DNA of 64,000 nucleotides from Pseudoduganella violacea (GCF_014191875.1 NZ_JACHXD010000010.1:1-64000); one strand, 5' to 3'; shown: positions 53,344-63,480, numbered from the stretch's first letter. The notes: generated from the letters alone by a model not told the origin. Translations and numbers: made by a program.

Positions 53344-55986
53344 ATGAAGTTCGATCAGAAACAAGCAAACCGCCTGACCCCGGCCGCCCTGGCCGTCGGC
53401 CTGCTTATCGTGAGCATTTCCGCGCCCGCGTTTGCCCAAGATGCCAAGACCGATCCATCCAGCGTTGTGACCGTGACCGGCGTGCGCGCCGCCCTGGAGC
53501 AGTCGCTCAAGCAAAAACGTAATGCCGACTCCGTGGTCGAGGTGGTGACGGCGGAAGACATCGGCAAGATGCCCGACAAGAACGTGGCCGACGCCATCCA
53601 GCGTCTGCCAGGCGTGAACATTCAATCCTCCGCGGGTGGTGAAGGCGGCTTCGGCGAAAACGACCGCGTCAGCCTGCGCGGCACCAGCCCCAGCCTGCAG
53701 CAAACCCTGTTCAACGGCCATGCCATCAGCACCGGCGACTGGTTCGTGCTGAACCAGGTCGGCGGCAGCGTCGGCCGTTCCAGCAGCTTCTCGCTGCTGC
53801 CATCGGAGCTGGTCGGCTCCATCGTCGTGCACAAGAGCGCGACCGCCGACCTGGTCGAAGGCGGCGTGTCCGGCGCGATCAACGTCATTACCCGCCGTCC
53901 GCTGGACTTCCGCAAACAGCTGACCGTGGAAGCGTCGGTGCAGGCGACCCGCAACGATCTGGCCGACAAGACCAAGCCGCAGCTGTCGGCCATGGTCAAC
54001 TGGAAGAACGATGCCGGCACCGCCGGCATGCTGGTCCAAGCCTTCTCCGAGAAAACCTCGGTGCGCCGCGACGGCCAGGAAATCCTGGGCTATTCCAATA
54101 TCGAAGCGACCAGCGCGGCGGCCAAGGCCAACCCAAGCCTGGCCGGCGTGCGCGTGCCGACCTTCATCGGCGCCTCACTGTTCGAGCAGGTGAAAAAACG
54201 CGAAGGCGGCGCCTTCGACTTCGAGATCCGTCCGACCAAGGAACTGACCCTGGACGTGAACGGCTTCTACTCCAAGCTGAGCGCCCCGCACCAGAACACC
54301 AACTGGCTGGCCGCGCCGGGCAATTCGATCAACCGCGACGGCCTGCTGGTGAAAAATCCGGTGATCCAGAACGGCACCCTGGTGTCGGCGGCCTTCGACA
54401 AGAACTCGGGCGAAGTCGACAATATCTACCGTCCTAACGCCGGCGGCAAATCCTGGTACGCCGACTTCAACTTCCGCTACCGCGCCACCAAGGACTTCAC
54501 CGTCAGCGGCAAGGCCGGCCGCACCAATGGTGTGGGTTACGACCGCGACGACGTCTACTACCAAAACAATGTCGACGGCGGCATGACCTATGCGCTGAAC
54601 GGTTTGAGCCCGGCATCCGTGTCCTACCCGGGCGGCGTCACCAACAAGCCGGGCAGCACCGCCTGGGCCGGCGGCGGCGAATCGCAATCGGTGGACAAGG
54701 AAAAATACTTCCAGCTCGACGGCGAGCTGCGTCTGAGCCAAGGCATCTGGGATTCCGTGAAATTCGGCGTGCGCGGCACCGACCACACCCGTAGCGCGGA
54801 ACACCCGCTGGAAGTGCGTCCGGGCGCGCTGGGCTTTAGCAATCCTGGTCCAACCTGGAGCGGCCAGATGTACCCGAGCGACTTTGCCCATTCGATTGGC
54901 GGCAACCTGAGCTCGAACTACTTCAAGTATGACGGCGCCGCCCTGGGCGCCTGGGGCGCCACGCCAGGCAACCGCCTGATGGACCCGGTCCGCCGCCACA
55001 ACTGGACCGACGAGTTCAAGCTGCAGGAAAAAACCTCGGCCGTCTACGCCATGGCCAATCTGGCCGGCGACAACTGGAGCGGCAACTTCGGTGTGCGCGC
55101 CATCCACACCAAGCAAAGCACCCTGGTCAACTCGGCCGGCGGCGTGACGCCGATCACCGGTTCCGATTGGGGTCCTTACAGCCAGACCCAGTTCGAGCGC
55201 ACCTACAACGACTACCTGCCAAGCGCCAACATCAAGTATGACGTGAGCCAGGATCTGGTGGTGCGTGCCGCCATCGCCCGCACCATGGCGCGTCCCGACT
55301 ACAGCGCGCTGGGCGGTTCGGTCTCGCTGAACGACGACGCGCTGAGCGGCCAGGGCGGCAATGCCAAGCTGGACCCGATCCGTTCCAACAACTTTGAAGT
55401 CAGCGCCGAATGGTACTTCGCGCCGAAATCCTCGATCACGGCCGGCCTGTTCTACATGGACTTGAAGTCGATCGTGTCGCAAGGCACCAGCAGCGGCACC
55501 TACTACAACACCAAGCAGAACAAGCAGACGGTGTACCAGATCACCTCACCGTTCAATACCTCGGGCAAGAACAAGGGTATCGAGCTGAGCTACCAGCAAC
55601 CGCTGTTCGGCAACTTCGGCACCCTGATCAACTACACCTATGCCGATGGCAAGCTGGCCGATGGTGGCGAGCTGATCAACTCGTCGAAAAACACGTACAA
55701 CCTGACGGGCTACTATGAAGACGAGCGCTTCAGCGCGCGTCTGGCCTACAACTACCGCTCGACCTACAAGGCCGGCGTGGACCGTGGCGCCAGCCAGCAC
55801 GTGAAAGGCATGGGCAACCTGGCCGCTTCGCTGAACTACAAGATCAACGAGCAGCTGACCGTGACCTTCGATGCGCTGAACCTGAACAACGCCACCATCA
55901 AGATGTTCGCCGAGACCAAGGAACAGCCGCGCGCCTTCTACTCGAACGGCCGCACCTTCTACCTGGGCCTGCGCGGCAAACTGTAA
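53344..55986 (+). CDS. TonB-dependent receptor
   Basis: An 880-residue outer-membrane transporter. After a signal peptide (about 1-35, cut at AFA-Q) comes a TonB-box-like SSVVTVTGVRA, then the plug domain (VVTAEDIGKMPDKNVADAIQRLPGVNI; block IGKMPDKNVADAIQRLPG) and a beta-barrel ending in RTFYLGLRGKL. The plug type is that of the large group importing carbohydrates or similar nutrients rather than classical siderophore receptors, but the substrate is open. No partner genes are adjacent. A terminator follows. Confidence 0.92.
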   Translation: MKFDQKQANRLTPAALAVGLLIVSISAPAFAQDAKTDPSSVVTVTGVRAALEQSLKQKRNADSVVEVVTAEDIGKMPDKNVADAIQRLPGVNIQSSAGGEGGFGENDRVSLRGTSPSLQQTLFNGHAISTGDWFVLNQVGGSVGRSSSFSLLPSELVGSIVVHKSATADLVEGGVSGAINVITRRPLDFRKQLTVEASVQATRNDLADKTKPQLSAMVNWKNDAGTAGMLVQAFSEKTSVRRDGQEILGYSNIEATSAAAKANPSLAGVRVPTFIGASLFEQVKKREGGAFDFEIRPTKELTLDVNGFYSKLSAPHQNTNWLAAPGNSINRDGLLVKNPVIQNGTLVSAAFDKNSGEVDNIYRPNAGGKSWYADFNFRYRATKDFTVSGKAGRTNGVGYDRDDVYYQNNVDGGMTYALNGLSPASVSYPGGVTNKPGSTAWAGGGESQSVDKEKYFQLDGELRLSQGIWDSVKFGVRGTDHTRSAEHPLEVRPGALGFSNPGPTWSGQMYPSDFAHSIGGNLSSNYFKYDGAALGAWGATPGNRLMDPVRRHNWTDEFKLQEKTSAVYAMANLAGDNWSGNFGVRAIHTKQSTLVNSAGGVTPITGSDWGPYSQTQFERTYNDYLPSANIKYDVSQDLVVRAAIARTMARPDYSALGGSVSLNDDALSGQGGNAKLDPIRSNNFEVSAEWYFAPKSSITAGLFYMDLKSIVSQGTSSGTYYNTKQNKQTVYQITSPFNTSGKNKGIELSYQQPLFGNFGTLINYTYADGKLADGGELINSSKNTYNLTGYYEDERFSARLAYNYRSTYKAGVDRGASQHVKGMGNLAASLNYKINEQLTVTFDALNLNNATIKMFAETKEQPRAFYSNGRTFYLGLRGKL

Positions 55987-56024
55987 GCCGCCCAGCGCTC
56001 TACCTTCTCTCTTGTAGTGCCTTC

Positions 56025-56055
56025 ACCCGGACCCTTGTGGTCCGGGTATTTTTTT
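56025..56055 (+). terminator. Rho-independent terminator after the TonB receptor
   Basis: ACCCGGACC and GGTCCGGGT form a 9-bp perfect stem with loop CTTGT, followed by ATTTTTTT. Confidence 0.93.
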
Positions 56056-56065
56056 ATCCCTCCCC

Positions 56066-56195
56066 TTTGCGCCAAATCAAACAATGTCCCACCCTGGTGT
56101 CAGGCACCACGGTCGGACATTTGCTGATATAGATCAAAGAATGTCCACCTCTGGTGCCTGACACCAGGGTGGGACATTTGCTGATTTAGATCAAA
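56066..56195. repeat. double-hairpin palindromic repeat (copy 5)
   Basis: Two inverted units with the TGGTGTCAGGCACC core and tags GCGCCAAATCAAAC on the left and GATTTAGATCAAAC on the right. It fills the gap between the convergent TonB receptor and dehydrogenase genes and ends seven bases before the latter's stop. Confidence 0.9.
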
Positions 56196-56201
56196 CGGGG
56201 C

Positions 56202-57779
56202 TTAGGCGGGATGCAGGGTGCCGTCGATGAGGCGGGTCAGGCCGAGGGGGTTGGCGCTGGACAGGGCGGGCGGCAGCAGCTCGGCGGGAACGTCCTGGTA
56301 GCAGACGGGACGCAGGAAGCGGTCGATGGCGCTGGCGCCGACCGAGGTGCTGCGCGGGTCGGACGTCGAGGGGAAGGGGCCACCGTGGACCATGGCGTGC
56401 GCCACTTCGACACCGGTCGGGAAGCCGTTGAACAGGATGCGGCCTGCCTTGCGTTCGAGCACCGGCAACAGGCGCGCGGCCAAGTCGCGGTCGCCGGCGC
56501 GCGCGTGCAGGGTGGCGCTGAGCTGGCCTTCCACATGCTCGGCGATGCGCAGCAAGTCGTCCGCGTCGCGGCAGCGTACCAGCAGGGAGCTGGGGCCGAA
56601 GTTTTCGTCTTCCAGCGCGGCGGTGCGCAGGAAGGTGTCGGCGTCGCATTGGTAGACGGCGGCTTGGGCGGCGCAGGCGCCGGGGCCGGGCTGGCCTTGG
56701 GCCAGCAGTTGCACGCCGTTCTGGCCGGCCAGGCGCTCCACGCCAGCGGTATAGGACTGGTGGATGCCCGGCGTCAGCATTGTGCTGCCGACCTTGGCCG
56801 GCAGGGCCGCGGCCACGGCGGCGGCGAATTGCGCCAGCTCGGGGCTGTCGATGCCCAGCAGCAAGCCGGGATTGGTGCAGAACTGGCCGGAACCCAGGGT
56901 CAGCGAGTCGACATAGGCTTGCGCCAGCTTGGCGGCGTCGTCGGCCAGGGCGCCGGGCAGCAGGAACACCGGGTTGATGCTGGCCATTTCCGCGTACACG
57001 GGAATCGGTTCCTTGCGCTGGGCGGCGATGCGCATCAGGGCCAGGCCGCCGTGGCGCGAGCCGGTGAAGCCGACGGACTTGATGGCGGGGTGGCTGACCA
57101 GATCCTGGCCGATCTGCACGCCGGCGCCGATCAGCATGGAGAACACGCCTTCCGGCATGGCGCAGCCGATGGCGGCTTTTTGCACGGCCTTGGCCACCAG
57201 TTCGGAAGTGCCGAGGTGGGCCGGGTGAGCCTTGACCACCACCGGGCAGCCGGCGGCCAGCGCGGAGGCGGTGTCGCCGCCCGCGACCGAGAAAGCGAGC
57301 GGGAAGTTGCTGGCGCCGAAGACGGCGACCGGGCCAACGGCGATCTTGCGCAGGCGCAGGTCGGCGCGTGGCGGCACGCGTTGCGGCAGGGCCGCGTCGA
57401 GCGTGGCGCCGATCCAGTGGCCGTCGCGCACCACCTTGGCGAACAGGCGCAGCTGATTGACAGTGCGGCCGCGCTCGCCTTCCAGGCGCGCTTGCGGCAA
57501 GCCCGATTCGGCCATGGCGCGTTCGATCAGGGCCGGGCCGAGGTCGAGGATGTTTTGGGCGATCGCTTCCAGGAAGCGGGCGCGCTCTTCGAGGCCGGTT
57601 TCGCGGTAGGCGTCGAAAGCGCCGGCGGCCAGCGCGCAAGCGCGTTCCAGCTCGGCGCGGCTGGCCAGGCCGAAGCCCGGTTCGATCTCGGCATTGCGCG
57701 CCGGATCGACCGCCTTGATAAACCCTTCCCTGCCCATTACTGCCTGGTGTCCGATGATCATCTCGCCGGCAATCTGCAT
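56202..57779 (-). CDS. alpha-ketoglutaric semialdehyde (2,5-dioxovalerate) dehydrogenase
   Basis: Oxidises 2,5-dioxovalerate to 2-oxoglutarate, the last step of non-phosphorylative pentose or hexarate breakdown. The 525-residue length and the pattern ([50 protein letters not shown] with catalytic Cys) mark the KGSADH branch of the aldehyde dehydrogenases. The start at 57779 is chosen because the frame upstream is Arg/Ser-rich and not protein-like. No pathway partners are adjacent. Confidence 0.88.
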   Translation of the reverse strand: MQIAGEMIIGHQAVMGREGFIKAVDPARNAEIEPGFGLASRAELERACALAAGAFDAYRETGLEERARFLEAIAQNILDLGPALIERAMAESGLPQARLEGERGRTVNQLRLFAKVVRDGHWIGATLDAALPQRVPPRADLRLRKIAVGPVAVFGASNFPLAFSVAGGDTASALAAGCPVVVKAHPAHLGTSELVAKAVQKAAIGCAMPEGVFSMLIGAGVQIGQDLVSHPAIKSVGFTGSRHGGLALMRIAAQRKEPIPVYAEMASINPVFLLPGALADDAAKLAQAYVDSLTLGSGQFCTNPGLLLGIDSPELAQFAAAVAAALPAKVGSTMLTPGIHQSYTAGVERLAGQNGVQLLAQGQPGPGACAAQAAVYQCDADTFLRTAALEDENFGPSSLLVRCRDADDLLRIAEHVEGQLSATLHARAGDRDLAARLLPVLERKAGRILFNGFPTGVEVAHAMVHGGPFPSTSDPRSTSVGASAIDRFLRPVCYQDVPAELLPPALSSANPLGLTRLIDGTLHPA

Positions 57780-57918
57780 CGCTTCCTCTCCTTTATTATT
57801 CGGCGCCGGATGGCGCGGTTGGCTTATGAATACCGCGGAAGGATACACCGAAACGCCGGCCACGCGGCGGGAGGACGCGGCGGCGGCGGCCCGTCCAGGG
57901 CCCGCGGCTAGCGGGATG

Positions 57919-58245
57919 CTAGGCCGTGGCGGCGAGCCGGGCGAAGGCTTGGCGGATTTCTTCGGCGCTGCCAGGGCGCACCAGGCGCGCCACTTCCTGG
58001 CCGTCGCGCAGGAAGACCAGGGTCGGCCACAGCTTGACACGGAAGGAACGGCCCAGCGCGCGGCCGGGGCCATCTTCCACCTTGATGTGCGGCACGGCGG
58101 CATGGCCGGCATAGGCTTCGGCCAGCAGCGGCTGGGCGGCGCGGCAGTAGCCGCACCAGTTGGCGCCGAACTCCAGCAGGGCCGGGCCGCGCAGCGCGTC
58201 GACCTCGGCGCGGGCGGGCGCGGCGGCGTGATACAGCTGTTCCAT
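57919..58245 (-). CDS. thioredoxin-family protein
   Basis: A 108-residue thioredoxin fold with the active site WCGYC (Cys31, Cys34) and the cis-proline block [14 protein letters not shown]. There is no signal peptide. The active site CGYC differs from the CGPC of housekeeping thioredoxins, so a more specialised thiol role is likely. The start at 58245 follows an AGGACAGA purine stretch. Confidence 0.9.
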   Translation of the reverse strand: MEQLYHAAAPARAEVDALRGPALLEFGANWCGYCRAAQPLLAEAYAGHAAVPHIKVEDGPGRALGRSFRVKLWPTLVFLRDGQEVARLVRPGSAEEIRQAFARLAATA

Positions 58246-58300
58246 AAGTCTGTCCTCCTGGCGCCACCTTAGCACGCCGGCGCCAGGCCTGCAGGCGCGC

Positions 58301-59125
58301 TTACTTGCCTTTGAATTTGGCGCAGGGATCGGGCCGCTGCACGGCCTCGACCTGGCGCAGCTGGTCGAACTGGCCGGCGCCGGCCTTGCCTTCGGCGTAA
58401 GCGATGCTGGTCCAGGTCAGCTTGGGCTGGACGGCGTCCAGCCAGCGCGGCACGCCGATATCGCGCCGCACATGGCCATTGCCGGCGATCAGCACCACAT
58501 CGCGCGGGCTTTGCGCGCGCACCAGCTTGGCCATCCAGATATCGCGCGCCACCTGGGCGTTGACCATGCCGGGCACCATGCTGTCGGGCAGCATATTGCA
58601 GTGGCCAGTACGGATTTCCGCCTCCTGGCCTTGGACGATATCGGCCGGCAGCGCCTCGTTGAGGCGGTAGGCGGCCACGGTCGGCGCGTCAAACGAGGAC
58701 GCCACGCCGTCGCGCACCACTTTCGAGGCATCGCCGCGCGAGAGGTTGGCGGCGATCAGCGGCAGCTTGTTGTTCAGCGCCAGCTCGATGATGGGGTGGT
58801 AGAGCTGCCAGTCCCAGCGCGGCCCCTTCATCACGCGGATCACGCAGTTGGCGTCCAGGCAGCCCTTTTGCGCCTCGTCCAGCAAGGCTTGCTGTTCGCG
58901 GTCGAACTGCTCCATGGCGATGGCCGGGCGCCAGCCCGCCGCCACGCGTTTGCGCAATTCCTCGTAGCGCAGCTTGTGGCCCTGGGGATTGTCATGCACT
59001 TCCCCCAGCAGCAGGACTTGCGGATTGGCGGACGCGGCGACCGGTTCAGGTTTTTTCTTGAAGCTGCCGCAACCGGCCAGCACAAGGCCCGCCAGCAGCA
59101 GGCCCACGGTGGAGGATTTCATCAT
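58301..59125 (-). CDS. ChaN-family lipoprotein
   Basis: A 274-residue lipoprotein: lipobox LAGC at residues 16-19. The ChaN/heme-binding-like domain shows VLLLGEVHDNPQGHKLRYE, IAMEQFDREQQ and LIAGNGHVRRDIGVPRWL. ChaN homologues bind heme or iron at the outer membrane and are often near heme uptake genes; none is adjacent here. The first Met (59125) or second (59122) may be the start. Confidence 0.85.
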   Translation of the reverse strand: MMKSSTVGLLLAGLVLAGCGSFKKKPEPVAASANPQVLLLGEVHDNPQGHKLRYEELRKRVAAGWRPAIAMEQFDREQQALLDEAQKGCLDANCVIRVMKGPRWDWQLYHPIIELALNNKLPLIAANLSRGDASKVVRDGVASSFDAPTVAAYRLNEALPADIVQGQEAEIRTGHCNMLPDSMVPGMVNAQVARDIWMAKLVRAQSPRDVVLIAGNGHVRRDIGVPRWLDAVQPKLTWTSIAYAEGKAGAGQFDQLRQVEAVQRPDPCAKFKGK

Positions 59126-59174
59126 GCGTGAATAAGGGAGTCGAAAGCCCCCAGTCTAGCGCAAAAACCGGCGC

Positions 59175-59237
59175 CAACGGCCGAGTCCGTGTCCACCCTG
59201 GTGCCTGGCACCAGGGTGGACACGGACTCAGCCGTTG
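59175..59237. repeat. single-hairpin palindromic repeat (type B, copy 2)
   Basis: Arms of 31 bases with one mismatch around a single T; the inner 23 bases of each arm are perfect. The core is GTGTCCACCCTGGTGCC and its complement. It ends seven bases from the stop of the small gene at 59245. Confidence 0.92.
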
Positions 59238-59244
59238 TGGAGGC

Positions 59245-59421
59245 TTACAGGCCGCAGACGGCGTGGATGTTGGAGAAGGAGATGCCGCTGGCGATGGCGC
59301 GGCCGATGCAGCCGACCTTGCGCCCGCCGCCGTCAGACAGGGCAAAGCCGGCCAGCACTAAAACCACCAGCACGCTGCCCAGGATCAGCAGGCCGCGAAA
59401 ATGGTCGTTCTTCTTTTTCAT
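59245..59421 (-). CDS. small single-helix membrane protein
   Basis: A 58-residue protein with a basic start (MKKKNDHFRG), one membrane helix (about 11-28, LLILGSVLVVLVLAGFAL) and a C-terminal SNIHAVCGL with two cysteines in the tail. The function is unknown. The start at 59421 is preferred over 59526 because the extra part is not conserved-looking. Confidence 0.65.
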   Translation of the reverse strand: MKKKNDHFRGLLILGSVLVVLVLAGFALSDGGGRKVGCIGRAIASGISFSNIHAVCGL

Positions 59422-59482
59422 ATTTCCACATGGCAATTTTTCAAAGCGCCATTGTAGCCCGCCGTTAGCTTTCAGGCAATCG

Positions 59483-59872
59483 TCACAGACTGTATTCGAA
59501 GGAGTAGAAATGCTTGCCGTTTTCAATCTTGATATCGAGTTTGCCGCTGATGCCCTTCAGCTCGCCCGTGCCGGAGTCGGGCGCGACGAAGATCTGCAAG
59601 CCGTCGTGCGGCCCGCCCATGACGCCGCGGTGCACCAGGGTAAAGCTGCCGCTGCGGCCGTGCAGCGTGCCCTCCACTCTTTCCACCGCCACATAAATGG
59701 CCGAACCGGGCACCGAGCCCATATAGCTGAGGAATTCGCCGCGTCCGCTGGCATCCAGCACGCCGTGGTAGCGCTTGTCCAGATGCATGCGGCCGATGCC
59801 GCTGCCCTCGCTGACCTGGGACAGGGCTTCGGGCGCCATCTTCACGTCGAATTCACCGTTTGCAATTGCCAT
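59483..59872 (-). CDS. DUF3224 domain protein
   Basis: A 129-residue soluble protein with the DUF3224 pattern: GEFDVKMAPEALSQ, GRMHLDKRYHGVLDASGRGEFLS, GSFTLVHRGVM and the C-terminal SGTGELKGISGKL. The fold is a small beta-barrel related to allene-oxide-cyclase-like proteins. The cellular role is unknown. The gene lies between other small conserved genes on the minus strand. Confidence 0.85.
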   Translation of the reverse strand: MAIANGEFDVKMAPEALSQVSEGSGIGRMHLDKRYHGVLDASGRGEFLSYMGSVPGSAIYVAVERVEGTLHGRSGSFTLVHRGVMGGPHDGLQIFVAPDSGTGELKGISGKLDIKIENGKHFYSFEYSL

Positions 59873-59911
59873 GCTTCCCTCCGTGTTTTTGATTGAATGT
59901 GGGCGCCGGCG

Positions 59912-60454
59912 CTAAGCTTCGCGCGCCAGCGCGTGCAGCTTGCTGATGGTTCCCCAGTTGCGCGTGGTGACGGCGTCGCCCAGGATCTTGCCCATGGCCG
60001 CCGCCGCGCGGCTGGCCAGCACGCCGTCGGCGCACCAGATATAGGCGGCCCAGCGGCCCAGGGCGAACGCTTCCGGCTGCCAGTCCTGGTGCAGCAGCGG
60101 CTCCAGGCGCGCGCGGTCGGCCGGCTGGTTCAGCACGGCCACCAGCAGGCGCGCGGGATCGTCCGCCTGCGCCTGCAAACTATTGTCCTCGACGATGGCG
60201 TCGAGCTGTTCGGCGTCGAGCACGGTGACGCGCGCGCCCACGCCCAGCTTCAGCACCAAGGCTTCCTCCATGCGCGTGGCGACGTCGCGCGGCGCCTGGC
60301 TGGCGCTGAAGACCACATTGCCGCTATTGAGCAGGGTGCGCACATCGCTGAATCCCAACTCGCCCAGCAGCTTGCGCAGATCGGCCATGGCGACGCGTTT
60401 GGCGCGCCCGACATTGATGCCTCGCAGCAGGGCAATCTGGCGGCGTTCGCTCAT
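59912..60454 (-). CDS. DUF1697 domain protein
   Basis: A 180-residue protein with the DUF1697 start IALLRGINVGRAKRVAMADLR (block LLRGINVG ... LRKLLGELGF), LLNSGNVVFSA, and the end KILGDAVTTRNWGTISKL. The family is widespread and its function is unknown. The start at 60454 fits the family. Confidence 0.88.
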   Translation of the reverse strand: MSERRQIALLRGINVGRAKRVAMADLRKLLGELGFSDVRTLLNSGNVVFSASQAPRDVATRMEEALVLKLGVGARVTVLDAEQLDAIVEDNSLQAQADDPARLLVAVLNQPADRARLEPLLHQDWQPEAFALGRWAAYIWCADGVLASRAAAAMGKILGDAVTTRNWGTISKLHALAREA

Positions 60455-60519
60455 CTTGATCCTCCTTGTTCTGGCGACAGTATGCGGCAGCGGCGCCAAG
60501 GCGGGCGCTCGCCTGCCTC

Positions 60520-62103
60520 TCAGGCATGCAGCGGCGCGTCGGCGTGCGGTTCATCGCTGTCCTCGTGGGACGGCGTGATGCGCGGAATGCGCAGCACGAA
60601 GCTGGCGCCCTGCCCCAGCGTGCTGCTGACGGTGATGGTGCCGCCGAACTGCTTGGCAATCAGGTTGAAGACGATGTTCAAGCCCAGCCCCGTGCCGCCC
60701 TGGCCGCGGCGCGTGGTGACGAAGGGGTCGAACACGCGGTCCAGCATCTCGGGCGCGATGCCCTTGCCATTGTCGGTCACGGCCATCTCGATGATGTCGC
60801 CGTCGAGGCGCACGCGGATCTGGATCAAGCCTTCCATCTGCGGGTCGAAGGCGTGCTCCACGCAATTCAGCGTGAGGTTGGTGATGACCTGGGCCAGGGC
60901 GCCGGGGTAGCTGTCGAGCACGATGTCCTGCGGGCATTCGATGCTGACGGCGATATGCGATTTCTTCAGCTTGGGCTGCAGGCTGGCCACCACCTCGCCG
61001 ATGTATTCCTGCAGCTCGAAGCGGCGCCGCGCCTCGCTGACCTGGTCGACGGCGATCTGCTTGAAGCTGTGGATCAGGTGGGCGGCGCGGTAGCAGTTGT
61101 TCATCACCAGGGTGGTGCTTTCGCCGGCCGTGTCGATGTATTTGAGGATGTCGGATTTCTTCACCGCGCCCGCTTCGACCGACTGGCGCACCTGCTCGGT
61201 GGCGTCGCGCAGCACCGAGGCGCTGGTCAGCGCGATGCCGACCGGGGTATTGATTTCGTGGGCCACGCCGGCCACCAGGCCGCCCAGCGACGCCAGGCGC
61301 TCGGCCTGCAGCAGCGATTCCTGGGTGCGGCGCAGATCGTCCAGCGCGTGCGCCGTTTCCTGCGCCGCGCGGCGCGCTTCGTCCTCGGCCTCGCGCGTGC
61401 GGCGGATGATGGACTTGACCTTGCGCTGGATGGCGTTGAAGCCGCGGATCACGTCGCCCAGTTCGTCGCGCCGCTTTTCCGGCAGCTCTTCCACCTCGTC
61501 GCTGCCGCGCGTGGCCAGTTCGGACAGGCCGTCGCGCAGCTGCTTGAGCGGCTCGAACACGATGCGCAGGCTGAGCGCCAGCGCCACCACCAGGATCAGG
61601 TCGAGCAGCAGCACCTCGATCACCTTGCGCCGGATTTCGGCGGCCAGGGTGGCGTCGATCTGCTCGCGGCTGAAGTTGACGACCACGCGGCCGACGATCA
61701 CCGGTTTCAGGCTGCCGGCGGCGCCGGCGTCGCGGTAAGCCAGGTCGGCCACCACGGGCGAGCCGCCGATGGCGCGCTCGTTTTCGACATTGACGGCCGT
61801 GCCGTCGGGACGGCGCACCTTGCCCGAGAACAGGCCGACCGAGGTATCGTAGACGCGGATGGCGACCAGCTCGGGCGGCAGCATTTCGGCCGCCACGATA
61901 TTGTCCACCTTGGCCTTGTCCAGGTCCCACAGCGCCGAGGGCAGGCTGGTTTGCAGACGGGTCAGCACGCCTTCGCGCAAGCGCTGATTGCTCACTTCGA
62001 GCTCCTGGCCCAGGCTGATCTGGGCATAGGTGCCGGAAATGCCCAACACCACGGTCACGATGACCACAAACAGGGCTGTCAGGCGGCCTTGAATTCCGTA
62101 CAT
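60520..62103 (-). CDS. orphan membrane sensor histidine kinase
   Basis: A 527-residue inner-membrane kinase. TM1 (about 9-27) and TM2 (about 186-203) flank a periplasmic sensor region; a HAMP-like linker and long coiled coil (REAEDEARRAAQETAHAL) follow. The H-box reads VAGVAHEINTPVGIAL, and the ATPase domain has NLTLNCVEHAF, DNGKGIAPE and GQGGTGLGLNIVFNL. No response regulator is adjacent, so its partner is elsewhere. Confidence 0.9.
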   Translation of the reverse strand: MYGIQGRLTALFVVIVTVVLGISGTYAQISLGQELEVSNQRLREGVLTRLQTSLPSALWDLDKAKVDNIVAAEMLPPELVAIRVYDTSVGLFSGKVRRPDGTAVNVENERAIGGSPVVADLAYRDAGAAGSLKPVIVGRVVVNFSREQIDATLAAEIRRKVIEVLLLDLILVVALALSLRIVFEPLKQLRDGLSELATRGSDEVEELPEKRRDELGDVIRGFNAIQRKVKSIIRRTREAEDEARRAAQETAHALDDLRRTQESLLQAERLASLGGLVAGVAHEINTPVGIALTSASVLRDATEQVRQSVEAGAVKKSDILKYIDTAGESTTLVMNNCYRAAHLIHSFKQIAVDQVSEARRRFELQEYIGEVVASLQPKLKKSHIAVSIECPQDIVLDSYPGALAQVITNLTLNCVEHAFDPQMEGLIQIRVRLDGDIIEMAVTDNGKGIAPEMLDRVFDPFVTTRRGQGGTGLGLNIVFNLIAKQFGGTITVSSTLGQGASFVLRIPRITPSHEDSDEPHADAPLHA

Positions 62104-62269
62104 CTAAGCTGTCCTCCCGTTGCCGGCGCAAGCTTGCATTCGCTCTTGTCCCACCAATGTACGGTATGGCCTGCCTCTTGGCAAGATTTTAGCGCGGGCG
62201 CGCACGCGGACGGGACAGACATTGCAACCCCGCAATGGTAAGATCGCACTGTAGAAACACGGAGGAGCC

Positions 62270-62608
62270 ATGACGGCAAGTTACCAACACCTGGCGCTGG
62301 CGGACGTGCAGCCGGGGATGATCCTGTCCGACGAATTGCTGGACGTGCAAGGCTATGTGCTGCTGCCGCAAGGCACGGTGCTGACCGAAGCCATGATCGC
62401 CCTGATGCCGCGCCACGGCATTGCCAGCCTGCCGATCCGCCTGGACGGTCCCAGCGCCGCCGAGGAAGCGGCCAGCCGCCAACACCATGAAGCGCGCCTG
62501 AACCACCTGTTCCGCCGCCACGATCCCGACGCGCCGCAGGACTGGGCGCGCGGCGTGCTGCGCCGCTTCGTCGCCGATTTCCGCCTCGGCATGGAGCAGG
62601 CGCCATGA
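62270..62608 (+). CDS. hypothetical protein paired with HDOD gene
   Basis: A 112-residue protein. The first 60 residues (LALADVQPGMILSDELLDVQGYVLLPQGTVLT, key block QPGMILSDE and LLPQGTVLTEAMI) resemble the small N-terminal domain seen before HD-GYP and related signalling proteins. The C-terminal half is helical and charged. Its stop overlaps the next start (ATGA), so it is co-translated with the HDOD protein and probably works with it. Confidence 0.7.
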   Translation: MTASYQHLALADVQPGMILSDELLDVQGYVLLPQGTVLTEAMIALMPRHGIASLPIRLDGPSAAEEAASRQHHEARLNHLFRRHDPDAPQDWARGVLRRFVADFRLGMEQAP

Positions 62609-63447
62609 ACCCGCTCAGTTACGACGATGTGGTGACCCAGCTCGACGACCTGCCTTCGCTGCCGGCCGTGGTGATGGAGCTGCTGAATAGCATCGACCAG
62701 GAAGACATCGATATCTCGGTGCTGGCCAAGAAGGTCTCGCACGACCAGGCGCTGACGGCCAAGACCCTGCGCCTGGCCAATTCCTCGCTGTACGGGCTGC
62801 AGGTGAAGGTCACCACCATCCACCAGGCCATCACCTATCTGGGTTTCCAGACCACGCGCAACCTGATCACGGCGGCCGCCGTCACCGGCTGCTTCGCCGA
62901 GGGCGCCTGCGCCGGTTTCGACCACAAGGCCTTCTGGCGCCATTCGATCGCCAGCGCCGCCTGCGCCAAGGTGCTGGCGCGCCATATGCGCTTCAACCAG
63001 GATTACGCGTTTACCGCCGGCCTGCTGCACGATATCGGCCGCCTGGTGCTAGTGTCGAGTTTCCCGCAGCGCTATGAGGAAGTGCTGGCCTGGCGCGCCG
63101 AACACGATTGCCATCTGCTGGAGGCCGAACGCGCCGTGCTCGGCATCGACCATGTGGAGGCCGGCCTGGCGCTGGCCGAACATTGGAATTTTTCCGATAC
63201 GATGCGGCTGGCCATCGGCGGCCACCACGACCCGGAAGCGCCGGGCGCGGGCTTTTTGGCGGCCATCATCCACGTGGCCGACGCCATCGTGCATGCGCTC
63301 GATCTGGCGCAGGCCGAAGACGATCTGGTGCCGCCGGTGTCGGCCGTGGCCTGGCAGGCCTTGGCCATCGATGAAGACAGCTATATGCACATCTTCCGCG
63401 AAACCGAGCTGCAATACGAAGAAATCTCGATGGTGCTGCTGGCCTGA
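62605..63447 (+). CDS. HDOD-domain signalling protein
   Basis: A 280-residue protein filled by an HDOD domain: LPSLPAVVMELLNSI, ISVLAKKVSHDQALTAKTLRLANSS (block DQALTAKTLRLANSSLYG), TIHQAITYLGFQTTRNLI, and HDIGRLVLVSSFP. HDOD proteins are degenerate relatives of HD phosphohydrolases and act in signalling and motility control. The upstream gene overlaps it. Confidence 0.9.
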   Translation: MNPLSYDDVVTQLDDLPSLPAVVMELLNSIDQEDIDISVLAKKVSHDQALTAKTLRLANSSLYGLQVKVTTIHQAITYLGFQTTRNLITAAAVTGCFAEGACAGFDHKAFWRHSIASAACAKVLARHMRFNQDYAFTAGLLHDIGRLVLVSSFPQRYEEVLAWRAEHDCHLLEAERAVLGIDHVEAGLALAEHWNFSDTMRLAIGGHHDPEAPGAGFLAAIIHVADAIVHALDLAQAEDDLVPPVSAVAWQALAIDEDSYMHIFRETELQYEEISMVLLA

Positions 63448-63480
63448 CCGGCGCCAGCAGCACCACCGGCAGCGGCTTGC

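Noticed and set aside
56191..57639. Arg/Pro-rich minus-strand frame overlapping the dehydrogenase
   Set aside because: It is an alternative frame of the dehydrogenase gene; the other frame has clear catalytic motifs.
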